A stretch of DNA of 7,567 bases from JBGPIK01 sp041484845. GTDB taxonomy: Bacteria; Desulfobacterota; Binatia; UBA9968. Below the pieces are notes generated by a model. It was not told the origin of the DNA. It searched no databases and saw only the letters and a list, made by a program, of their open reading frames with translations. The stretch spans positions 1 to 7,567 of the forward strand of contig JBGPIK010000337.1 of assembly GCA_041484845.1 (NCBI GenBank), read 5' to 3'. The first letter of the stretch is position 1. Each line of letters starts with the position of its first letter. This document shows, piece after piece, positions 1-6,467 of the stretch. The position numbers were made by a program, and so were the translations under genes.

Positions 1-104
1 CCGAAATTCACTCCCGGATTTTCTCATCGCTTCCGGTCCAGGCCACTTGTTGAGAAAATTCCTGCGTGACCGTCTCGATCTAAACAGGGCTGAAGGGTTC
101 CGCC

Positions 105-140
105 TGGCAGGTTAACCAAGAACGCGGTAGTCTTGAGTTA
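105..140 (+). repeat. Left copy of a window-spanning inverted repeat
   Basis: Positions 119-140 match the reverse complement of 7444-7465 at 21 of 22 bases; the only difference is G124 versus T. Weaker similarity continues outward to TGGCAG at 105 (TGTCAG in the other copy), with 9 of 13 aligned bases and one gap. The copy lies beyond the 3' end of the operon. Confidence 0.75.
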
Positions 141-189
141 GTTAGCATGGACATTTTAATTCCTCTGTTTGTAGAGGCCATACTTTAGG

Positions 190-603
190 TCACGCATTCC
201 GCAACTTGAATTTATAAAGCGTCGTGTCGTCTGTGACATCCTCGAACACCACTTCGACCGGTGCGTCACAACGCAATGCTTCAGGCGAACAACCGATGAT
301 ATTACTCACAAGACGCGGACCTTCCTCCAGTTCCACCAGCGCCACTGCATAGGGGATCTCGGGTTCAAATCCCTTTTGATATACACGGCGATAGACTCCG
401 AATGAGTGGATCTTGCCTTTGCCGCGCGAGGGTGTCCATTCCCAACGAAGGTTCAAACACTCCGGACACGTTACGCTAGCTGGAAACCAATAAGAACCAC
501 AATTGGGACAGTGGGGAAGGAGCAACTGATGTTTTTTGCATCCATCCCAAAAAGGCTTGGACTCGATAGCGGGCCTGGGTAACGGCTTTTTGTACTCGCT
601 CAT
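190..603 (-). CDS. DUF35 zinc-ribbon/OB-fold protein, partner of the thiolase-fold protein
   Basis: Small accessory subunit (137 aa) of a thiolase-fold enzyme. The N-terminal helix region (FWDGCKKHQLLLPHC) leads into a rubredoxin-like zinc ribbon with Cys32, Cys35, Cys46 and Cys49 (CPNC and CPEC knuckles). An OB-fold of the DUF35 C-terminal type follows from about residue 58 to the end (GKGKIHSFGVYRRVY, PYAVALVELEEGPRLVSNI). In this family the protein binds the thiolase-like partner and helps hold the acyl-CoA substrate (BbsA with BbsB; the ChsH2 DUF35 domain with Ltp2). I chose the ATG at 603: it overlaps the upstream stop as ATGA and has GGGAGG about 5 nt before it. An in-frame start 12 codons earlier (639) lies inside the thiolase gene. 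Last gene of the operon. Family assignment is firm; the substrate is unknown. Confidence 0.93.
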   Translation of the reverse strand: MSEYKKPLPRPAIESKPFWDGCKKHQLLLPHCPNCGSYWFPASVTCPECLNLRWEWTPSRGKGKIHSFGVYRRVYQKGFEPEIPYAVALVELEEGPRLVSNIIGCSPEALRCDAPVEVVFEDVTDDTTLYKFKLRNA

Positions 604-1778
604 GACGCCTCCCTTGCTAGAATTATCGCCGACTGACATACGGTATTGCCGCCGTGACCTGTGACCAGCGCAATCTCTGCATCCTTTACTTGACGGTCGG
701 GTCCATGCTCATGACGGATTTGCCGGACGCCTTCGCAGATCTGAAGCATGCCTTGCACATGCCCCTCCGACAGTTGACCGCCAGAGGTATTGGTGGGCAG
801 TTCGCCATCGAATTCCAAAGCGCCTGACGCTGCGAACGGGCCTCCCTCTCCCTTTTTACAAAAGCCATAGTCTTCAAGCTGCAAAAGAACCATGTGTGTG
901 AAGCAGTCGTACATCTGCGCCGTATCGATATCCCCGGGTCCTACGCCGGCCATACGATATGCGGTTTCACCTGCCTCTTTAGCTCCGGTCGTGATCATAT
1001 TGTCGTCCGCGAACCACCCCTTTAGCCGATTGCCAAAGCCGAATCCGAGGACGTAGGCCGGGGATTTTTTCAGGTCCCGGGCGCGCTCCGCCGATGTTAC
1101 GACAACCGCTCCGGCAGCATCTACGTAGATGCTGCAATCGTACAAGCCCAGGGGATCCACAATCATCCTTGCATTCATGTACTGCTCGAGGGTCAGCGGG
1201 TCGCGCATAAACGCGTTGGGGTTTTTTCGTGCATGATTACGGAAGGCGACTGCAATCGCACCGAGCTGTTCTTTTTTGGTGCCGAACAATTGCATGTGAC
1301 GCCGGGCGGCAATGGCGTAGTGCGCTGGTTGACCGAACAAACCAAATTCGGGTCCGAATTCCTTCAAGGCCTGAGCCTCGCTATTCGCAGCCACCAGCGC
1401 CTTAGCCTCGGCGCTGCGATGCGTGCGCGACCACGCATCTCGGGCGTATCCAACCACGACCGTGTTGCACAAACCGGCATCAATCGCCATACAGGCCATA
1501 GCCACACCGAGGACCTGACTGGCCCCGCCATTATCCGTGGAGGTGCTGAACAACGTGTTGATCCCCAGCGCTTGGCCGACTTGTTGATGATGAGTATACG
1601 AATCGTCAGGTCCATGCGAGATGATGCCATCCACGTCGGACCTCTTCAGCCCGGCATCTTCGATCGCATTTTTCGCCGCAATCGCGAAAAGACCTATGTC
1701 ACCATACTCCGGAATTTTACCGAGTGGGCTTTGCCCGACCCCCACGATGGCGTACTTACCTCTAAATTTTTGATTCAT
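600..1778 (-). CDS. Thiolase-fold protein (SCP-x/lipid-transfer type) lacking both thiolase cysteines; possible acyl-CoA retro-aldolase
   Basis: Cytosolic thiolase-superfamily protein of 392 aa, full length for the group, starting with the typical YAIVGVGQSPLGK. Two thiolase halves are visible. The N-terminal nucleophile loop reads TDNGGASQ (81-88), with Gly where thiolases have the reactive Cys. YDCFT (290-294), NTSGG (330-334) and GH (339-340, the GHP-type histidine) are present. The C-terminal loop reads VTGHGG (372-377), with no Cys at the CxG position. Standard two-cysteine thiolase chemistry therefore looks impossible. Homologues paired with DUF35 proteins include the retro-aldolase Ltp2, so cleavage of a 3-hydroxyacyl-CoA is a reasonable inference. 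The gene sits 56 nt after the CoA-transferase and overlaps the DUF35 gene by 4 nt. Start supported by GGAG 7 nt before the ATG. Automated pipelines would probably call it acetyl-CoA acetyltransferase, which likely overstates the activity. Confidence 0.93.
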   Translation of the reverse strand: MNQKFRGKYAIVGVGQSPLGKIPEYGDIGLFAIAAKNAIEDAGLKRSDVDGIISHGPDDSYTHHQQVGQALGINTLFSTSTDNGGASQVLGVAMACMAIDAGLCNTVVVGYARDAWSRTHRSAEAKALVAANSEAQALKEFGPEFGLFGQPAHYAIAARRHMQLFGTKKEQLGAIAVAFRNHARKNPNAFMRDPLTLEQYMNARMIVDPLGLYDCSIYVDAAGAVVVTSAERARDLKKSPAYVLGFGFGNRLKGWFADDNMITTGAKEAGETAYRMAGVGPGDIDTAQMYDCFTHMVLLQLEDYGFCKKGEGGPFAASGALEFDGELPTNTSGGQLSEGHVQGMLQICEGVRQIRHEHGPDRQVKDAEIALVTGHGGNTVCQSAIILAREAS

Positions 1779-1834
1779 ATGCTTTCTCCGAGACTCCTTC
1801 TACAAAAAACTTTGCACTACGATTCTGGTCCTGT

Positions 1835-4219
1835 TCAGTCTAGCGCACCTTCTTTCTTATAACCGGCTATGGTTGTCGCGCTGTAACCGACTAAATCTCG
1901 CAGCACCGCCTCCGTATCCCGCCCAAGCTCGGGGAACTCCCACCTGCGGCTAAGCTTCGCGTTAGCAAATTGGAGCGGAAAATTCGGCAGGACGACACGT
2001 CCAAGTCTTGGGTTCTCCACGGCGACGATGAATCCACGGTTTTTAAGGTGTGGATCATCGGTTAAATCCCGGCCTGTTTGCACGACACCGGCAGGAACAC
2101 CAACCTTCTGTAATTGATCGCGAACTTCGAAAGCATTTTTGTCCTTTGTCCAATGTGCAATGATCGTGTTCAGCGCGTCGCGATTTTTGAGTCTCTCAGA
2201 GTTGGTTTTGAATCGCCCATCCTGTTCTATGCTACCACCCAAGGCGCGCGCTAAAGCCGACCACTGCTGATCGTCTTCCGCCGCGATCACACACCAGCGA
2301 TCTTCCCCTGCACATGGGTAGCAATCATAGGGCGCCCACCACAGCGAAGCATTGCCCATTGGCTCAGGATTGCTACCATTCGCGACCGCATCCATTAGGT
2401 TCGCGCCTATCATAAAAGCCGTCGCTTCCGCCTGTGCTAGGTCGATGAAAGCTCCCTTTTTCCAGCGATCGCGGTATAGCACTCCGGAAATAATTAAGAT
2501 CGCCGACATCACACCGGAAACATAATCTGGAAGCACCGTCTGAGACCCGATAGGAGGGGCCGTGTTGCCGGGATGATTCCACAAATAAGTGACGCCGGTG
2601 AACGAAGCGATGTTTACCCCGAGCGTCGCGAAATGTCGTTTAGGGCCGGTGGTGCCGAGGCCTGGCATGCGCAGATTGACAATGTCCGACTTGACCCTGC
2701 GAAGTTGATCGTATCCCAAGCCTATGCGCTCGACCACATCGACGCTGTAATTGTCCAATACGGCATCCACTTGTGCTACCAGATCATGCAGTATTTTCTG
2801 ACCGCTCGGGTGCTTCAGATTAACTGTGAATGAACGCTTATTACGGTTAAATTCGAGAAAGCGCGGCGATAGATTCGGATCACCGGCCTCGCCGAAAAAT
2901 CGAAACGGGTCCAATCCGCCCTTTCTCGACTCGACTTTGAAGACGTCCGCACCCAACTCGGCAAGAATCGTTACCCCATAGGGGCCGGCGAGCACATGAT
3001 CGAAGCTAACAATGCGCATACCATGCAACGGTCCATTGCCGCGAGGCGGAGTGGAATTGCATGACGATGCCGGAGACCGACGGATTCCGTCATCGCGCCA
3101 GCTATCAAGCACCGGCGCACCGCCTACCGGTGGACGAATGCCGTCGATGAGAAACGGCATTGCTGCCTGTTTTGCCTTTCCGAAACCGGCGTGATCGACT
3201 GAAACAATAAACGCCCGGCTCTGCACATGTTCATCATTGATAAAATCCAACGGTGTGTTTACCGGCACACATGGGATGCCTTGGGACTGCAGTAGTTCCG
3301 TGATCCCGGCGACGGTATATCTGGATACGAATTCCTCGACGGCCGGGTTGAGATCGTCCACGTGCGTGCGGCGGTGAACGTAGCTAAGCCATTCAGGGCC
3401 GTCGAAATGCGGTGGATGACCTTTCCACAAGTCCAATAGCAATTTCCAATGTTGACGTGTGACGTAGAGATACACGTAGCCATCGCGACAACGAAAAATT
3501 TTCGCGGGCGCTACCGACGCATGTTGGCTGCCGGCACGCTTGAGAACCTCCTTTTCGTTCGCCCACAGGCGGATGATGTGTTCCTGGGTCGCCAGGCATT
3601 CTTGCATGGACACGTCGATGTAATCACCTTCTCCGGTCCGCTCGCGGCGGTAAAGGGCCGCTAAAACACCCACGGCCGCGTACCAACTGGCGAAATAATA
3701 GGCCTGGGTTTCCGGCGGTTTGCACGGCGGCAATTCAGGGGCTCCCGAGATATAAAGAAAACCACTCTCCGCCGTCGCGACCAGATCGTTATACGCCAGC
3801 TTGCTTTTTGGCCCGATCTGGCCAAAGCCGGTAATCGAAGCCATGATGATTCCGGGATTGGACTCAGTCAGCCTTTCATATCCCAGCCCCATGGATTCCA
3901 ACTCGCCGGGCCCAAAGCTTTCCAGCAACACGTCGGCGGATGCGACCAATTCGAGCAACGCATCGCGATCTGTCTTCTTCTTGAGGTCGAGAATTTTGCT
4001 GAATTTGCCCGCGTTGAGATGAGCAAAGGTCGCGCTCAGCCGCCGCCCATCAGCAGAGCGGACGAACGGTGCCAATTCCCGAACCGGATCTCCGCCGGGA
4101 GGCTCTATCTTTACGACCTCCATGCCCAGACCGGCAAGGACACGTCCGCACAGCTGCCCCTTTTCGTCAGTTAAATCCAGCGCTCGATAGCCCTTCAGGA
4201 ATGCCCCGCGCGAGTCCAT
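1835..4219 (-). CDS. Tandem (two-domain) family III CoA-transferase, CaiB/BaiF type
   Basis: 794-aa protein made of two complete CaiB/BaiF domains joined by a short Ser/Pro-rich linker (about 378-398). Each half opens with the family signature: DLTDEKGQLCGRVLAGLG with EPPGGDPVR (15-47), and SFDHVLAGPYGVTILAELG (405-423). Family III enzymes move CoA from a donor such as succinyl-CoA to a carboxylic acid through an Asp-anhydride intermediate. Aligning the halves on their shared LYR segment (189 and 581) puts the catalytic Asp at Asp565 in the C-terminal half but Ala173 in the N-terminal half, so only one half looks catalytic. Ordinary family members are about 400 aa dimers; fused pairs occur, for example in DddD. 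The start at 4219 gives the normal family N-terminus and lies 25 nt after the crotonase stop. The frame is open to 4378, but that extension overlaps the crotonase. The ribosome site is weak. Probable activation enzyme of the pathway; substrate unknown. Confidence 0.93.
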   Translation of the reverse strand: MDSRGAFLKGYRALDLTDEKGQLCGRVLAGLGMEVVKIEPPGGDPVRELAPFVRSADGRRLSATFAHLNAGKFSKILDLKKKTDRDALLELVASADVLLESFGPGELESMGLGYERLTESNPGIIMASITGFGQIGPKSKLAYNDLVATAESGFLYISGAPELPPCKPPETQAYYFASWYAAVGVLAALYRRERTGEGDYIDVSMQECLATQEHIIRLWANEKEVLKRAGSQHASVAPAKIFRCRDGYVYLYVTRQHWKLLLDLWKGHPPHFDGPEWLSYVHRRTHVDDLNPAVEEFVSRYTVAGITELLQSQGIPCVPVNTPLDFINDEHVQSRAFIVSVDHAGFGKAKQAAMPFLIDGIRPPVGGAPVLDSWRDDGIRRSPASSCNSTPPRGNGPLHGMRIVSFDHVLAGPYGVTILAELGADVFKVESRKGGLDPFRFFGEAGDPNLSPRFLEFNRNKRSFTVNLKHPSGQKILHDLVAQVDAVLDNYSVDVVERIGLGYDQLRRVKSDIVNLRMPGLGTTGPKRHFATLGVNIASFTGVTYLWNHPGNTAPPIGSQTVLPDYVSGVMSAILIISGVLYRDRWKKGAFIDLAQAEATAFMIGANLMDAVANGSNPEPMGNASLWWAPYDCYPCAGEDRWCVIAAEDDQQWSALARALGGSIEQDGRFKTNSERLKNRDALNTIIAHWTKDKNAFEVRDQLQKVGVPAGVVQTGRDLTDDPHLKNRGFIVAVENPRLGRVVLPNFPLQFANAKLSRRWEFPELGRDTEAVLRDLVGYSATTIAGYKKEGALD

Positions 4220-4244
4220 GTTGTCAGCGATCTGTTTCGGCCGA

Positions 4245-5045
4245 CTATCGACCTTTCCATACAGGAGGCCGTTTCTCCGCAAATGCGCGTGCCCCTTCTT
4301 TTTGGTCCTCCGTTGTCGAAAGGGCCAAACCCAATTCGCTCTCGAGCTGCAATCCCTGTTCGATCGGCAGCTCGACACCTTTTGTAATGGCTTCCTTTAT
4401 CGCAATGACGGAAAGCGGTGCGCCAAGGCAGATTTTCGCGGCAATTTCCTCGGCCACGGGCATCAACCGATCGACGGGAACAACACGATTCACAAGCCCG
4501 AGGCGAAACGCCTCGGCAGCGTTTACCAGCTCGCCCGTAAGGCACAACTCGAGCGCATTCGCGGTTCCTATCAGGCGTGGCAGCCGCTGCGTCCCTCCGG
4601 AGCCACCGAGCCGACCTCGACGAACTTCCATCATGCCCAACTGGGTATCCTCCGCGGCGATTCGCAGATCGCACGCAAGAGCCACCTCCAAGCCCCCTCC
4701 GACTGCGTAACCGCGGATCGCCGCAATCGTTGGCTTATCCATCGAAGAGATCGCTTGATGATGAAAATGGATACCTGGCTGGCGTCGCGCATGTCGCTGG
4801 GCAAAGAGACTCTGGTCCTCGGTTTGAGCCGCTCCCTCTTTCAGATCGAAACCCGTACTGAAAGCGCGCTCCCCGGCGCCGGTGACAATACAGACGCGAA
4901 CTTCAGGGTCCCTTCTCATCCGCTCGCAGACGTCGATGATCTCCCGCCGCATTTGCTGATTAACCGCGTTCAGAACCTGCGGGCGATTCAACGTAACATA
5001 ACCAATGTGGTTTCTAACGTCATAGACGATCGCTTGGTAAGTCAT
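4245..5045 (-). CDS. Enoyl-CoA hydratase/isomerase family protein (crotonase)
   Basis: 266-aa crotonase-fold protein of normal length. Visible motifs are the first oxyanion-hole segment AFSTGFDLKE (61-70), the second GYAVGGGLEVALACDLRIA (112-130), and GGTQRLPRLIG (150-160). Both acid/base glutamates of true hydratases are present: Glu120 (GGGLE) and Glu140 (LGMMEVRRG). Hydration of a 2-enoyl-CoA to a 3-hydroxyacyl-CoA is therefore plausible, although other crotonase reactions are possible. The usual PG before GGTQR is replaced by GGS. First gene of the minus-strand operon, divergent from the LysR gene. The ATG at 5045 is preceded by GAGG about 10 nt upstream. In the operon it would supply the 3-hydroxy intermediate to the thiolase-fold/DUF35 pair. 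Family call firm; substrate unknown. Confidence 0.95.
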   Translation of the reverse strand: MTYQAIVYDVRNHIGYVTLNRPQVLNAVNQQMRREIIDVCERMRRDPEVRVCIVTGAGERAFSTGFDLKEGAAQTEDQSLFAQRHARRQPGIHFHHQAISSMDKPTIAAIRGYAVGGGLEVALACDLRIAAEDTQLGMMEVRRGRLGGSGGTQRLPRLIGTANALELCLTGELVNAAEAFRLGLVNRVVPVDRLMPVAEEIAAKICLGAPLSVIAIKEAITKGVELPIEQGLQLESELGLALSTTEDQKEGARAFAEKRPPVWKGR

Positions 5046-5148
5046 GATCGACCATCCTCATTAAGAAAAGCCCCGATGGGATAAATTTTCGATCGCCATT
5101 TCAGAAAACGATCAGCGGATTTGTTTTGATGCACACAAGTTGTTTTCA

Positions 5149-5175
5149 CATGGCGTGCTTCCATCTACCGCCATG
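5149..5175. promoter_or_regulatory. Candidate distal operator, CATGGCG-N13-CGCCATG
   Basis: Perfect 7-bp inverted repeat with a 13-nt spacer, about 105-130 bp upstream of the crotonase start. It could be the second contact site of a LysR tetramer acting on the operon. No sequence similarity to the other dyads supports this; it is positional inference. Confidence 0.3.
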
Positions 5176-5189
5176 CATGAATCTGCTTT

Positions 5190-5208
5190 AACGGTGTGAA
5201 GCACCGTT
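5190..5208. promoter_or_regulatory. Candidate LysR operator, AACGGTG-N5-CACCGTT
   Basis: Perfect 7-bp inverted repeat with a 5-nt spacer, midway in the divergent region. It overlaps the possible lysR -35 element TTGTCA, a position suited to autorepression. The assignment to the neighbouring regulator rests on location and symmetry only. Confidence 0.4.
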
Positions 5209-5229
5209 GTCAATTTAGAATTTTCGATG

Positions 5230-5251
5230 TAAGAGCTTAGAAAATCTCTTA
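5230..5251. promoter_or_regulatory. Dyad TAAGAG-N10-CTCTTA in the lysR leader
   Basis: Perfect 6-bp inverted repeat ending 15 nt before the GTG start of the LysR gene. It could be an autoregulatory operator near the transcription start, or a small leader stem. Arms this short are only weak evidence. Confidence 0.25.
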
Positions 5252-5266
5252 TGTAGGCCGGAGTTT

Positions 5267-6154
5267 GTGGACTTCAAGACATTGACCGCATTTTATCTTA
5301 CTATCAGCACCGGGAGCACGCTCCGAGCGGCGAGCTTGATGAAGCTGACGGTTCCGACCCTTTCCGTAAAACTCAAGAATTTAGAACAGGATCTCAAAGT
5401 AAAACTCTTTGATCGACTCCCTAACAAACTTGTGCCGACCCCCGACGGCATGTTGTTTTACGGAGAAGTCCGGCAAGTGCTGGAAGGCATCGAAAAAGCG
5501 AAAGCCGCCGTTCATCGTAAGCAAGGCCACGGCTTCGATGGCCGTATTTCTATCTCCATCGGCAGCGATCTCATTCAAATATTCGCCCCGGGGTTAGGAT
5601 CTTTTCTCAAACGCCATCCTCGTTTGGAGTGTACGCTGCTCGCCAGAGCCTCGCCCGAGACTCTTTCCCTGGTGCTGGCCGGCAATGCGGATATCGGAAT
5701 CGGACGTTTCGATTCGATGCCGCGGGCCCTGATCGCTAAAGATCTTTTTGAAAACTCGATCTGGTGCAGTTTCCCACGCAAACACCCATTGGCCCGCAAC
5801 CGCAGAATCAGCATCGGTGATTTCGAAAACTATCGAATCATCACGCTCGCTCGATCCTCAGGAACCGGACGTGCCATTGATCAGGTCTTTCGTCGCAGTC
5901 GAGTTCAGCCCCAGAATATTCTTGAAGTGGGAAGCTGTCGGTCGGCGCTGGAGTTTGTGAAACTCGGCGTCGGGATCGGCCTCGTGCATAACAATTGCCT
6001 CATTACCGAACGTAAGGATAATCTCCGCTTTAAAGATGTGAGCCACATTTTTGGGGCAGCGCCGGTCACGTTGATCTACAAACGTTCCACTGTTCTAACA
6101 CCGGCCCATCTGGGCATCATCGACATTTTTAGCCATGGCCCCAGAGGTCAGTAG
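5267..6154 (+). CDS. LysR-type transcriptional regulator
   Basis: 295-aa protein with LysR-family layout. An N-terminal winged helix-turn-helix spans about 1-60, with the core at 20-50 (AASLMKLTVPTLSVKLKNLE then KLFDR). A linker helix covers 62-86, and a two-lobed effector domain about 92-290 shows GNADIGIG (139-146) and VKLGVGIGLVHN (231-242). It starts with GTG. No other in-frame start lies upstream, and the next ATG (Met25) would cut into the DNA-binding helices. GGAG lies only 3 nt before the GTG, which is tight. It is divergent from the acyl-CoA operon, the classic arrangement for a regulator that activates the neighbouring catabolic genes in response to a pathway intermediate and represses itself. 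The inducer cannot be read from the sequence, but an acid or acyl-CoA of this pathway is likely. Confidence 0.95.
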   Translation: MDFKTLTAFYLTISTGSTLRAASLMKLTVPTLSVKLKNLEQDLKVKLFDRLPNKLVPTPDGMLFYGEVRQVLEGIEKAKAAVHRKQGHGFDGRISISIGSDLIQIFAPGLGSFLKRHPRLECTLLARASPETLSLVLAGNADIGIGRFDSMPRALIAKDLFENSIWCSFPRKHPLARNRRISIGDFENYRIITLARSSGTGRAIDQVFRRSRVQPQNILEVGSCRSALEFVKLGVGIGLVHNNCLITERKDNLRFKDVSHIFGAAPVTLIYKRSTVLTPAHLGIIDIFSHGPRGQ

Positions 6155-6267
6155 TTCGAGATCGCCGGAACATAAACCACCTATTTGTCGCAACTCCAAT
6201 CCGGCTCGCTTGAACGAATTACCAAATCCGGATAGCGCCCCTCCATCCTCGAATTTCTCCAGCGTCC

Positions 6268-6289
6268 ATGAGTCAAGGACACTCATTTT
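6268..6289 (+). terminator. Weak candidate terminator after lysR
   Basis: Hairpin ATGAGT-N7-ACTCAT running into TTTT on the plus strand, about 115 nt after the lysR stop. The stem is only 6 bp and AT-rich, and the T run is short, so efficiency would be low. Confidence 0.25.
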
Positions 6290-6366
6290 GCTGAGCGAGG
6301 TTTAAGTGCAGGGTGCCGCTTACTGCACGCGCTTGCTCATCTCTGTTTACGTGCTAACTTTCGAGC

Positions 6367-6432
6367 GTGAGCTCGACCCGCATCAGCCGCCGCGTGAATG
6401 CGCCTCGCGCGATCGTTTATCGCGCGCTTCTA
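6367..6432 (+). pseudogene. 5' remnant of an AHSA1/SRPBCC-domain gene
   Basis: A GTG codon begins 22 codons reading SSTRISRRVNAPRAIVYRALL after the initiator. I recognise this as the standard N-terminus of AHSA1 (activator of Hsp90 ATPase homologue-like) START/SRPBCC proteins, which normally continue for about 140 further residues. Here recognisable similarity stops after ALL. The open frame runs on to 6735, but as unrelated sequence that is the reverse of the IGALA-repeat gene. There is no ribosome binding site. I read this as the surviving 5' end of a truncated gene, which would make a deletion or insertion junction lie near 6433. Convergent with the gene ending at 6468. Recognition is from memory of the family motif, not from alignment. 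Confidence 0.5.
6406..6426. other. GC-rich stem-loop, CGCGCGAT-N5-ATCGCGCG
   Basis: Perfect 8-bp arms with a 5-nt loop, inside the AHSA1 remnant and about 41 nt downstream of the stop of the minus-strand IGALA-repeat gene. There is no T run on either strand, so it is not a standard intrinsic terminator. It may be incidental to the GC-rich PRAIVYRA codons, or may slow polymerase or protect the 3' end of the convergent transcript. Confidence 0.35.
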
Positions 6433-6467
6433 GCCGAGCCCAACGAGAAGCCCGAAGAGCTTGTTGG

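Larger units (their letters stand above)
5046..5266. promoter_or_regulatory. Divergent control region between the acyl-CoA operon and the LysR gene
   Basis: 221-bp, AT-richer spacer between two divergent starts, the usual place for LysR-type operators. It holds three perfect dyads: CATGGCG-N13-CGCCATG (5149-5175), AACGGTG-N5-CACCGTT (5190-5208) and TAAGAG-N10-CTCTTA (5230-5251). Their centres are about 37 and 41 bp apart. None is a textbook T-N11-A box. A TTGTTTT direct repeat (5121-5127, 5140-5146) also lies here. For lysR, TTGTCA (5207-5212) is a possible -35, and TAGAAT (5216) resembles a -10 but is not correctly spaced from it. I could not single out a convincing operon promoter. Confidence 0.6.

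Noticed and set aside
2..115. Plus-strand frame open from the left edge, ending at TAA in GGTTAACC
   Set aside because: 37 residues, no recognisable motif and no start in view; two other frames are also partly open. It could be the tail of a convergent gene but cannot be supported.
80..154. 24-codon minus-strand ORF after the operon, with AGAGGA before its ATG
   Set aside because: The ribosome site is good, but the peptide is short, resembles nothing known and crosses the inverted repeat; chance occurrence is likely.
162..177. CCTCT-N6-AGAGG hairpin 12 nt after the DUF35 stop, as operon terminator
   Set aside because: Stem of only 5 bp and no T run on the minus strand; too weak to call.
4220..4378. 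Upstream extension of the CoA-transferase to 4378
   Set aside because: The extra 53 residues overlap the crotonase gene in another frame and do not resemble the CaiB/BaiF N-terminus.
4218..5084. 288-codon plus-strand open frame opposite the crotonase gene
   Set aside because: Lies entirely antisense to a gene with complete crotonase motifs; its product has no recognisable domain and it lacks a ribosome site. The same applies to 4069-4710 and 1233-1862.
6306..6328. GTGCAG-N11-CTGCAC inverted repeat as terminator of lysR
   Set aside because: Long loop, no T run, about 150 nt after the stop; probably incidental.
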